From assembly GCA_028564925.1 (NCBI GenBank), contig CM053029.1, forward strand, positions 427,230,303 through 427,294,302: a stretch of DNA of 64,000 bases, read 5' to 3'. A program made the translations under genes and the position numbers. Source of the DNA: Lithobates sylvaticus (taxonomy: Eukaryota > Chordata > Amphibia > Anura > Ranidae). Of the stretch, positions 1-11,700 are shown one piece after another (position 1 is the first letter of the stretch; each line of letters starts with the position of its first letter). The notes beneath the pieces are model-generated. The model worked only from the letters and a program-made list of their open reading frames with translations, had not been told where the DNA came from and did no database searches.

Positions 1-1
1 G

Positions 2-640
2 CTTAACCTCCCTGGCAGTATGATTATGTCAGATTTTTGAATCTCAAAGCAGTACCATGTTTTGCATAGAAATTTGGCGTTTCATATTGTAGGCCTGTAA
101 TTCTTAGGAATAACTCACTTAAATCTGTCCAAACAAAACACTAGTAGACATCCCGGTTATGATAAAGTTTGAAACACAAAATCATAAATTATAATACAAT
201 AAATAACTATAAATAATTATAAAAAAAATAATAATAATAAAATGAATTTCCTCCCGATTCACTGTCGCTCAATTCTACGAGTGTTTTAATTTACTATAGC
301 TATTTTCTAGCTGGTCTAAAAACACTTTTGACGTAAAGGGACACTTTTTGGATGCCATGGACAATCTCAAGTTTCCAGGCAGCAAGAACAGTATATATAA
401 TATAAAACTGCATATAGGGCACTGGACAAAGCACTAGGGACAAAAGGGAGGTGAAATGATTTGATACAGTAATGTAATCTGTAAGATTACAGTGAACTGT
501 ATGTGTTATGTTTTTTTCACTTTTTGAATAATCAGCTTATATATATACATTACGGTTTTTTAGGTGGTACGTTAAATATGGTGAATTTTAACAATGTTTA
601 GACTGTTTACCAATATGAAAAAAGCATCTCTATTGCCCAC
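2..640. mobile_element. TTAA-flanked DNA transposon fragment (CCTCCCTGGC end)
   Basis: The window opens with TTAA followed by CCTCCCTGGCAGTATGATTA, a terminus I recognise from abundant frog non-autonomous TTAA elements. The body includes an A/T-rich stretch near 190-240. The right terminus was not found and the downstream part adjoins another TTAA element at 645, so the copy is probably incomplete. Confidence 0.5.
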
Positions 641-887
641 CAATTTAACCACTTTCTAACCGGCCAACAGTAATTTTACTGCTGCTTGAATAGGCACCAC
701 AATGTACCAGAACCTCACCAAACTCATGCACACTGTGCACACCTTGGGCAACTACTGTGTCCACCGGACACAGTGGATTTCGGTGCTCAGTATTGGACCG
801 CTGTAGTCGGCCCAGATAACACATGAACGCTGTGTGATCACATGTCACCTAGTAAACTACATGAATGGAATTTGTTCATGATATCAT

Positions 888-1370
888 AGTTACATAGTTA
901 CATTGTTAGTCGGGTTGAAAAAAGACACAAGTCCATCAAGTTCAACCATAAAAATAAATAAATAAATAGAAAATAATATCAAACAATACCATACACCCAA
1001 TCCTATACCCACAGTTGATCCAGAGGAAGGCAAAAAAAAAAAAACAGCAAAGCATGATTCAATTTGCTATAGCAGGGGAAAATATTCCTTCCTGACCCTC
1101 GAGAGGCAATCGGATTTTCCCTGAATCAACTTTACCTATAAATGTTAGTACCCAGTTATATTGTGTGCATTTAGGAAAGAAGCCAGGGCTTCTTTAAAGC
1201 AATCTACTGAGCTTGCCAGAACCACTTCTGGAGGAAGTCTATTCCACATTTTCACAGCTCTTACTGTGAAGAAACATTTCTGTATTTGGAGATGAAATCT
1301 ATTTTCCTCTCTTTTCCTCAATCCGTAAAGAGTGCCCCCTTGTCCTCTGTGTTGACCGTAGTTTACTACT
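888..1370. repeat. Dispersed repeat (gttacatagttac ... gttgaaaaaagacac)
   Basis: This sequence begins with catagttacatagttacatt and a ggttgaaaaaagacacaagt block, followed by ttccttcctgaccc and a stretch around agaaacatttctg. I recognise it as a common amphibian dispersed repeat but cannot name its class with confidence. The end of a related copy appears on the other strand at 54950-55008. It splits the TTAA element at 645-2310. Confidence 0.55.
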
Positions 1371-2091
1371 GTGTGATCTGTGATTAGTCACCAGGGGTCA
1401 CATGGTACCTGAGCCAATCACAGTACCCTCTACCATGTGATAGCTGTGGACTATCACAGCATCACCTTAGTAAACAAGGAGTCATGAATGAAAGCAATTA
1501 ATGACAATTCAAATGATTGCTGTTACAGTGATCATCACTGTAACAAGCAATCACAGTGTACAGTGTAAAATAAAATAACCCTGATCATCCCCCACCCGAG
1601 TAGTGCAGTGTCATATAATGTACTGCAAAATTGTGGGTAAAAAAATAAAATTTTATTTAATTTCTTAATTTTCCAAAAAATTGTGACATAACGTTCCAAC
1701 TTCGAGAAACGTATCATGCCTCTTACTAAATACCTTTGACTGTCTACTTTTCAAAAAGGGGTCATGTAGTTGGTATTTGTACTGTCCTGACATTTTAGGG
1801 TCTCAAGAAAAGGAATAGGCAGTCGGTACATCATGATTAATCGATTTTAAAATATAAATACCATAGTTTGTAGACGCTATAACTTTCACACAAACTAAAT
1901 ATTATACACTGATTTGGGTTATTTTTACCAAAGTTTTTTTTAAATCTTTGGTATATTTTCGTTTATATAGAAAAAAAAAAAAAAAAACAACACAGTGGTG
2001 ATTAAAAGAAAGCTATATTTGCCTGAAAAATATATATAAATTTTAATTTGGGTACAGTGTTGCATGACCCAGCCAGTTAAAGTAGCACTTC

Positions 2092-2250
2092 ATTTACTAA
2101 AACTGCAGCACTCAGAATCTGGTGCAGCTGTATATGGTAGCCAATCAGCTTCTAACCAGCTTGTTCAAGAAAGCTTTGACAGTAGCACTTGGAAGCTGAT
2201 TAGTTTCCATGCAGAGCTGCACCAGATTTTGCCCTCTCCAGTTTTAGTAA
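2092..2250. mobile_element. Small palindromic MITE (TTTACTAAAACTG termini)
   Basis: The ends tttactaaaactgcag and ctccagttttagtaa are inverted repeats, and inner blocks (aatctggtgcagct / agctgcaccagatt; gccaatcagctt / aagctgattag) also pair. The whole can fold on itself. It interrupts the older TTAA element. No coding content. Confidence 0.6.
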
Positions 2251-2585
2251 CCCCTACCCCCATGCCCTGGTCATGAAGGGGGTAAAACCTTCCAAAGGTC
2301 AAATGTTTAAAGAGGGAGTTAATAGTAGGGCTTTTCCACTGACTATTATTAAAATATGTATTGCTATGGAGGCCTTTCCTCTTACCATGGATGAAACAGT
2401 AAAGACAGAAGAGACTACTGTTTACATCAGTGTGTTATAGTAGTAGTATGAATAGGGGTGCAGCAGAGGTTCGTGGCCATTGCTTTTAATTAGATGTATT
2501 AGGGGTATAAAGTGTCTGGTGCCACCAGGGAGATCACTGGAAGAAAGGGACACTGAATGGGGGATGTATATGCAGTGCAACTTAC

Positions 2586-2723
2586 CATGTCTATAACTTG
2601 TAGATGACCGTAAGAAAAGACAATGGCATTTGGAGGGTTTGCTACAGGAAGCAGGAAGGCAAATGATGTACAAAGAGTTGTAGGGATGAGTATGTAGAGT
2701 GGGTTCACATTTATTGCTTCAGC
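2586..2723 (-). CDS. SLC13A1: SLC13A1 penultimate coding exon ([12 protein letters not shown])
   Basis: This 138-bp exon has phase 0 at both ends and is bounded by TTCACAG and GTAAGTT. It encodes [20 protein letters not shown] then [20 protein letters not shown] and LQVIDM. In relatives the next residues begin V-K-A-G-L-G-V-N. No such exon is readable between 1 and 2585, so the last coding exon should lie left of the window. Confidence 0.95.
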
Positions 2724-5700
2724 CTGTGAAGGAAAATATAAAATATTTAAATTAAAGCCATATTATACTTCTGGTTTGTAAGTAGTTCATACAACATGAA
2801 AAGGTAAGGAAATATGCTACAAATCAAATATATTTAAGAAAATAATAATATTTTGTGTCATTTGATAGAGAATCCCACATAATACTGCAAAAGGGAACAT
2901 GGGTTTGGAAAGCTTGGCATGTGGCAACAACTAATAATATGAAAAGAAGCGTAGAGCTTTATGTGGCTCATGGTTAGGTCTGTAGCCTGGTCTTCAGAAC
3001 TGGTTGTAGAAGAGTAACATCATAGACCTGAATGTCAGTTACTTTTTACAATGCTGCTCTTGTTTACGTTTGGGGAGAGGGTATTTGTGTCTGATCAGTG
3101 ACAAAGACAGTTTACGGGCATTGTTGCAGGAGGGGATGCTATTACATAACAAAGAGCAGCCAGTGTTAAGCCCACCCTCCAGTCACTAGAGGGCGCACAG
3201 AGGATGCATACTGCTAAAGACTCTATAGTTTCTACAGGCTGAGACTGAGGAGAGGAACTGAGGCTGCAAGCAGACCACTGCACCAGAGAGAAAGAGAGAC
3301 ACAGTGGCAGCCATTCTGAAAATTGGGGGGATGACCTGGATGCTGGTTGAGCTTGTTGTCTAATTGAGGAACCAGACACTGACTGGTTATAATTTGCCCA
3401 GTAAGTAACAGGAGATCCCCTTCTGACACAGAGTTGGTGAGAGGCCACTGATTAACCCTGCACTACACCTTAATAAAAGAGAGACAGAGTTGTCTGCAAG
3501 AAAAACAGTGTCAGTGTCGGCAGCTGGCACTAAAAGATATTAGCAGAATTGCAAGATATATGCAGAATTGAATATTTCATCCAGCAACTGTACCATGTTA
3601 TCCCCTGCTAAAGCTATTTCCTTTTTAGAGCCACAATGTTCTGTCTAATCCAAAATGGTATTATTGAGCACTGACAGTATATTCTTTACTGCAGCGCTAA
3701 CAATAACTAACACAGTTCTGAAGCTGTCAGTTAGGTCACTATTTGGTATCATAGTTAATAAAAATTAAAAGGTCAAGATAATGGCAATAAATATAGTGGT
3801 GTCACAATCTTGGCCTCTTCATTTTTTTTTAAATGCAGTACTGCCACATTTTAACACTGTTGCAGGGTTTATCCAGACATATTATGGTACTGTATGTAGC
3901 TTTTTTTAAACTATTTTAACTTAATGCTAATGCTAAAGGTCAAATACAATATGGCTCATTTCTACAGTGTCTAACGTTCATCTTTAACCTTTACAATCAA
4001 TATTGTTGCTATTTTTGTAAAAAATACAAAGGTTTCAGATGGCACAACACATAAGATAAAAACGAACCCAATACAGTATATCTAAAGCTATACAATATAT
4101 GATAATATTTACAAATATATTGTGAACATTAGGAATAATATATATGGCTGCTATATTATATCCTCTAACGAATCATAATTATGTTGCAATTCTTGCAATG
4201 ACCATAAATATGACTTTTTTCAACTCACCAATGGAGCCAATATAGGTAAGAATATGGTAATTGTTGCAGGATTGCTGGCAACTTCAGTCACAGATGTCAC
4301 AATTACACATGCAATGAGAACCACACTCCAAATAGGTAATGAGCCAAGTGGAGTCATCTTGTTCCCTATCCACTGTGACAGTCCAGAAACCTGCAATGGT
4401 ATAATGAAAATTATAGCTGTAAGAATTGCTAATGCAAATACAGAAAATTGCCACAGATCAATGACACATACATTACTTTTTTCCTCTTTTAGCCTAGGCT
4501 CACACTAGAACGTGTTGTGGGAAACGTACATTCTGTACACGTTACTTGCACTGTGTTCAAAACGCACTGCAGTTGTGATCTGCAGCAGGTGTCAGTTAAA
4601 GGAGAAGTACAGCCCAAACTCATTTGGCTGTACTTCTTGGGATCACAAGAGTGCAGTTCATTTTGCACTCCTGTGACCCATTTTCAGCAGACAGTGGGCT
4701 GAAGTTGAAGTCACAGAGCCAGTCCAGGCTCAGGAAAGATCAGAAACAATATGGTCAGGATCCACCCAGGAGCCTGGACCGTCACCAAGCTCAGCCTCTC
4801 AGTGAGCCGCTGAGAGCCTGAATCAGCCATTCCCCCTTCAGCCCCCTCCCCAGCCCTCTGCTCAGGAAGCTATGAGAACTGAGCGATCGTCCGTGTTTGA
4901 TTGCTCGGTCCTTAGTGTTAGAGCTGGCTGGGGACAGATGCAGCATTGGACCGATGCTGCATCTACCTCAGTAAGTATGATTCCAAAAATGAATCCCATA
5001 CTTGTCTTTTAATGACACCCCAAATATAGGTTGCTAATGCAGTGCTTTGCTTGCCCCGTATCACATGCAATCCAGTTGCAGTGCGTTTCCAAAAGTAGTG
5101 CATGCAAACTGCTCAAACTGCAGTGCACTGAATTGCATGTGAATCACACAGAAATGTGCAGTGTGTTCCTGTGCAACTACAATTCAGATGGCTGTTCTTC
5201 ACTTTTGACTTTTGTAGAGTGTATTGTACAGCCAAAACCCTCTGTTTTCGTTATTCTTTGCTGCTGTGTAGACGTAACAGGATGTAAGAGGAAATCTCTA
5301 CAAAGTGAGAATTCCCCCTTTAAAAAGTTGTGATCATAGCAGGTGTACATGTTGGAAAACTTTCTTGCCTCCACTTGTACTGGTGACAACTTTAGAATTT
5401 TGGATTTGCCACCACTTTCTGTCTCACTGACAGTGGTCATCAGTACAAACAGAAAAAAGAGAATCTACCCAGCAGGTACGCAAGATGGAATAAAATGTAG
5501 AAGAGGTCCTTAAACAATGCATCTAAAACAAACAAGAAATGGCTTCATACTCTATTGTAAAAAGTTCTATGGTTCTACCAGGAATATGTTGATTGTGTAA
5601 AATGTGCCAAAGTAAGCCCACCTGGGGAAGGTGTTATGGAGCAAGGACTGCAACATATGTTCCATTTGGCAGGATACAGTATTAGTACAAGCTTAGCAAA

Positions 5701-8700
5701 CAAAAACTGTCCATGTTTCACAAATACCAGTCATCTAATGAGCACTTTAAGGAACACATGCCAATTTTTCCCTTTTGATGATTGGGTGTATAGGCCCTTA
5801 TTATAAAAAAAAATAAAAATCACTTCTAAACTTACATAACTCATTAATGTTCTGAATATCAAACTTTGCTGTTTTAGGGTAGTGTTCATTTTGTAGCTTA
5901 AATATAATTGAACTTTACTCATCATGTTAACTTCTTACTGAAGGAATAACATACCACAGAAATAATCTCACAAATGAAAAGAAAAACATTTGGGGAAACT
6001 GAAAACATATTACTGGTAGTAAACTGCTTTTCATCATTAATATGAAAATGACTAAAAGACAAAAACATATTACCTCACATCCTTCTGCCAATGCAAATCC
6101 ACCACCAACAAGAATACCAATATCCCAAGGCATACAGGCCTGAAATTCTTTCCACGTGATGAGTGGGGCATAATCAAAAGAATCTGTTGAGATATGTAAG
6201 AAGGATCTCTATTACAAATAATAGGAATAAACTGCCAAGGTTAACGCAAGTGAAATACGTTTAAGAACCACTGTTTTACAGGCACAAGAGCTTGAACTTC
6301 AGGATGCAATGTTACCAAGCTCTGGGAGGGCAAAGCAGTGTGTCTTAATCTAAAGTGTGAAGTCTATTTATATGTATTCTAAGTGGACATGGGTGTTTGC
6401 ATTATATGCACATCTACAGTTGAACTGTACACTCCACCTATCAAGAGTCTGCAAAATGAGAAAAGGTTACATGTTTACGTGCGCTACAAAGAGTTTTGGA
6501 ACTCTTTTCAGAAAATCTCTCCTTCAATTATTCTGCTTTGACCCACAAACAGTGTGATGTTGCAAGAAAAATAAAATGTTTGCATTTGTTGTATACAGTG
6601 GGGGTTATTTACTAAAGGCAAATCCACTTTGCACTACCATGCAAACTACAATTGCAAAGTGCACTTGAAATTACACTGAAAGTGCACTTGGAAGTGCAGT
6701 CGCTGTAAATGTGAGGTGTAGATCTGAAATGAGGGGAAGCTCTGCTAATTTTATTATCCAATCATGTGCAAGCTAAAATACTGTTTTTTATTTTCCTTGC
6801 ATGTCCCCCTCGGATCTACAGCGACTGTACTTCCAAGTGCATTTTCAGTGCAATTTCAAGTGCACTTTGCACTTGTAGTTTGCACTTGTAGTGCAAAGTG
6901 GATTTGCCTTTAGTAAATAACCACCAGTATGTAGTTTGGTAATTGTGATCCTCCCAAAATGTTGCACAGGGCACAGGTCCACAAGTGGCATATGGTAAAC
7001 ATGTGCCACCTACTGCCCCCCAGCAGATGTATGGCCCACTGCTAAACATTTTTATATTAAAGTCAATTTACTTGTATGATTGACAACAGTAAACCAAAGT
7101 TTATACAGGCGGTCGCCTAGTTACAAACATCCGACTTACAAACGACTCCTACTTACAAATGGAGGGAGACAACAGGAAGTGAGAAGAAATCTACCCCTAG
7201 GAAGGGAAATTTACTCCTGTAAGGGTTATTATGGGAAAAAGGTGTCTCCACTGATGCTTTATCACCAATCCTTGTTTCCACAATAACCTAAAATTTTAAA
7301 AAATCCAATTGTCATTGGGACAGAAGGTGAGGTGAAATCTTCTGAACAGGGGCACAGACAGAAAAACAAATGTTACAGGGGTGTTAACCCTTCCCTATGC
7401 TATCCAAAAAGCTTAAAAATATATTTTTTTGGCTGAAGCTACACTTAAAAAATGTACCTGTTCCGACTTGCAAACAGATTCAACTTAAGAACAAACCTAC
7501 AGACCCTATCATGTTTGTAACATGGGGACCACTTGTACTGTCAAAAGGATTTTGGTAAACTAGCTACAGAAATAACCCAGTCGTAGGGATTATTAACTAT
7601 GTTTCCATCCAAGATAGACCTTTTAAACCATTTTATTGAAATAGATTTTTCTGTAAGCAATACACCATGTTTCAATTCTAAAATCTGAATATCAAGGGTG
7701 TAAAGATTACATTACAAATGAGAACTGGATAAAAAAATGTGATCACCTAAAAGAGACCTATCAATGTAGTTGGATATGAATTTTAGGAAAGTGGAAATTG
7801 ACTGATTGATATAGTCTTTACATTTTCAAATTTGTATTTGAAATAGTTTTACAAATAGTTTGAAAAAAGAGGCACAGGCTTTATGTAAGGACTGTTTATG
7901 CATTTGACAAAATTAACTTCTGTGAAATCTGTTCTTTTTTAGGAGAATACTCAACTGTTATTGCCAGCGTTTTTTCTTTTCCAAGGATATGCAGGGACGA
8001 TAAAGAAAAGGAGACCCAGCAGTAAAGCAGAAGTAGAGTCAGTAGCATACCCACGGTAACTAGAAGTAAAGTTGATTAATATATTAAAATTACCCTTTAT
8101 GGAAACATCTCATAGAATGCAAAGATAGAGAAAGAAAATAAATATTTTAACAAAATGCCTGTATGTGTTATACAGAAAGCCATTTCCCTTAATAGTGAAA
8201 TCATTTATATTTTATTTATTTATTATAGGTATTTATACAGTGTAAACAATTTCTGTAGTGCTTTACATATATTGTACATTGGTGGGGTTTTGGTATTTGG
8301 GGCGCTAAAAATCTATAACAAACTAGAGTTATTTATAAATCATATGAAATGTAGAATATAACTCTCAGATGAGGTGTATGTGCCTCTATAGTACTGTAAC
8401 AATCCCTGGTGAGAAAAAATTATTGTGAATCTCCTATTGAATCATAGATAGTGGAAAAACTTCATATGGTGATAGAAATTAAAGGAAAACAATTCCTGTA
8501 ATAGTGTCAGATATTCAACCAAATATTGTGACGCTCAACATGTCCAATATGAAATACTGGCACCAATAATGACCTCTTGGTCGTGACCAAGTGCTAATTA
8601 TATGTGTTTACACAATAAACATAAAATGAAACGACCTTTAAGTGCTCCCACATAAAAAATATCGCTCAATAAATGTGTGAATAATAATCATAAACAGTGT

Positions 8701-11700
8701 ACCACAACTGTGGTAAATGAGAATCACACCAAATAATAAACAACTCCTCCTTAATATAATCCAGATCCAGGACACACCAATAACCTGGATATGAATACGA
8801 GTAGTGATAAACAATAGTGTCTCTAGAGAATAAAAATCACCATAAAAGCAAAAATATTTTGAATCAAAAGTTCATAGAATAATTAACATCAGTTGAGTGT
8901 TGAATTGCACTTTTTCTTAGTGACTGTGAATCCCTTCACCGCATAGAAAAAACTCTTCTTTCACCCAGGTGATAGCAGTAATAAAGCTGGCCGCTTACCA
9001 GAAGATGTTGATTGTTTTAACTAAAAAACAATCGCATGCGCTTGTTACAGGACATAGCCTGTTCGGATGCACCAAAGGGAAAAACTTAGAGACACCTCCT
9101 CCTCCTCCTCTCAGATTTGCTCAGATCAGGTCATGGATGGGTGTATATGTGGAGTTAAAAGAACACTTCATAGTGTAATTTTGCTTTTTATTTCTTTAAA
9201 AACAATATAACAAAGAAAGCCAAATGGCCACTCACATTCTCCGGTGCCCGCCCGGCACTGGGGCTGCTCGCCTTGATAAAACAGTGGTAGGGTTTTTTTG
9301 AAAAGATAGCTCTCCCTCTGAAAGGATTCCTGAGCCGATCGGCGTGCGTGTCACCTCCTCGCGCCGTCAACCAGCAAGCCGGATATCCTGGGAGGCTTAC
9401 GTTCGATGTAGTGATCAGGTACCGCCTCCGACGTACGTTTCGTGATTCCGTCTTCAGGGGGGCGTACCTGATCACTGGGAAATGCCTGATAATATAGTGT
9501 CTCCCATTGGTAGAACAACCAATGAGAGACCTCATGGATTGCGCAGCCTCAGTGCCAACTAGACTCCTCATTGCGGACCTGCCGCTCGTGATATACATTT
9601 AATAATCATACATAGTAAAAAAATGCCTTAAAGCAACCTTAAAAACATATGTTTAGCTTTTTATTTGTAAATCCTACCACTAATTTTTGACTGGATCATG
9701 ATTTAATTAATAAAGTATTTGGTGGTTGCACTTTATGCAGTGTTCTTGATGTTAGGAAAGAGAAATATTGCAAGAAAAGAAACTTTTTATTCCTTATTTT
9801 TGTTAGATTAAATTTTTTTATTTATTTTTATGCCATCTTAATTAATTAATCTTAGAGGTCTTTGTTCACTTAATTATTTATTTATATGTCACCTATTTTA
9901 TCGTTGTCGAAAAAACTAAAATTAGAAATAAAATAAATTAAAGCCGGCCGCATTCTAAGTGTTCCACTAGATGGCGCTCATACCTCAATTCTAGCTAATC
10001 TGTTGGCTGGTTATATTTTAGAAATTGATGCCAAAAAAAATGATTTTTATTTAGTTTAATGCTAATTCACTTTACATTTATTAGCATTGGCATTATAGTC
10101 TTTTGGTGTACCTTCACAAATCATTTATCTTTGTGGGGATCACTTTAAAGTGACCTCCACTGATTGATCGTGAGAAAGATTTTGATATGTAAGGGAATGA
10201 AAATTTTTTATTTTACTTTAGTGACAGACTCTACCTCCCCTCCCCCATCGTGTGGTTTGTATTCAGATTCTATTCATTTGTCAGAAAACAGTTCAAATCC
10301 AATTCTATGTTCATACCCAACGGTTGCATTGTGTTGAGTGTATATAGCCACTTTGTCTCGTTTTGGGAAACCTCTTTTCTCATGTCTGTCCCCCTCCAGT
10401 GTCTTGAGACCTTATCGATCCCATAGAAACGACACTGGGTGGGGTCAGCATTATGATATTTCTCAAAGTGTCTCGAAACACTGTGATTAGGAAATTTTTT
10501 CTTTATATTGGCTAAGTGTTCGTTTATTCTAATTTTAAGTTGTCTGGTAGTCCGGCCCACATATTGCATTGGGCACGGACACTCAAGAACATACGTCACA
10601 TGGTCTGAGTGGCAAGTGATCAGGGGTTTGATCTTATGTGTGTTCTTGGTTGCACATGATTGGAAATGCGAAATCTTTTTTTGGGTTCCTGGCTTCCTAG
10701 TCAGTCGGCACGCCTTACATCTTGTACAATAATGAAAGCCAGATCCCCCCAAGAAGGTGGTCACCTTCCTGGGGGGGTCTGGCACATTAGGAGCGATTTT
10801 GTTCCTCAATCCTGGAGCTCGTCTGTAAATAAATTTTGGTTGTTGTGTAATATTTAGATCTTTGTCTTGTAACAAGATGGGCCAATGTTTTTTGAAAATT
10901 GCTTCGATTTGCCTATACTGCCTGTTATACCCTGTAATAAAGGCCATAGAGCCCTTATATTCAGGTTTGGCTCTATTTGTTAACAGGGTGTTCCTATCCA
11001 TTTGTGTCACCTGAGATACAGCTTTACTGAGGGTATTTTGATTATAGCCCTTTTCCATAAAACGAGCTGTTAATATTTGTGTTTGCTCTTGAAAGTCGCT
11101 AGAGGATACACAGTTGCGTTTCAAACGCATATATTGCCCTTTTGGTATAGCTCCCAACCACAGTGGGTGGTGGCAGCTATTTATGGGGACATAACCATTC
11201 CGGTCAGTGCTTTTGAAGAACGTCTTGGTGAAAAATAATTCTTCTCTGATAGTAATAGTTAAATCTAGGTAGTTTACTTCTTTACCCATATGTTCCATGG
11301 TGAACCTTAAACCATAGGCATTGTTGTTCATTCCTGCTAGATATCTCGTAAACTCATCTACATTCCCCTTCCAAAAGAGGATGATATCGTCTATGTACCT
11401 TTTGTAAAACATAAGCGACTCGTTTCGTTGGTTAAAAATAGTCTCAGATTCCCACTTGTTGAGGACGATATTTGCCACGCTTGGGGCATAACGTGCCCCC
11501 ATAGCTACGCCCCCTACTTGATTGAAAAAATCATTGTTAGCCCAGAAGTAATTGTTACCCATTGTTACACTTAGACCTTTGACCAGATATCTAATTTGTG
11601 CCTTCTTCAGCTTGGATTGCCTTATTAGAGCCCATTCTACTGCCACCAGTGCGTCTGCATGTCTGATGTTAGTATATAGGGATTCTATGTCCACGGTAAC

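Larger units (their letters stand above)
645..2310 (+). mobile_element. TTAA-flanked piggyBac-like non-autonomous transposon with nested inserts
   Basis: TTAA at 645-648 precedes CCACTTTCTAACCGGCC. The right side reads through a gacgctataacttt block near 1872 to a conserved ending near 2270-2306, followed by TTAA at 2307-2310. The middle carries short palindromes (for example tgtgatctgtgattagtcac). Two other repeats interrupt it, at 888-1370 and 2092-2250. No transposase frame is present. The gacgctataactt block recurs downstream of the piggyBac relic at 61370. Confidence 0.6.

Noticed and set aside
1-2585. Last coding exon of SLC13A1
   Set aside because: Searched on the minus strand for the expected continuation (V-K-A-G-L-G-V-N) and found nothing; the region is filled by transposons, so the exon should lie outside the window.
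3095-3530. Possible solo LTR or transcribed repeat ending in aataaaaga
   Set aside because: No paired copy, no clear TG...CA edges and no target duplication could be found, so it is not listed as an element.
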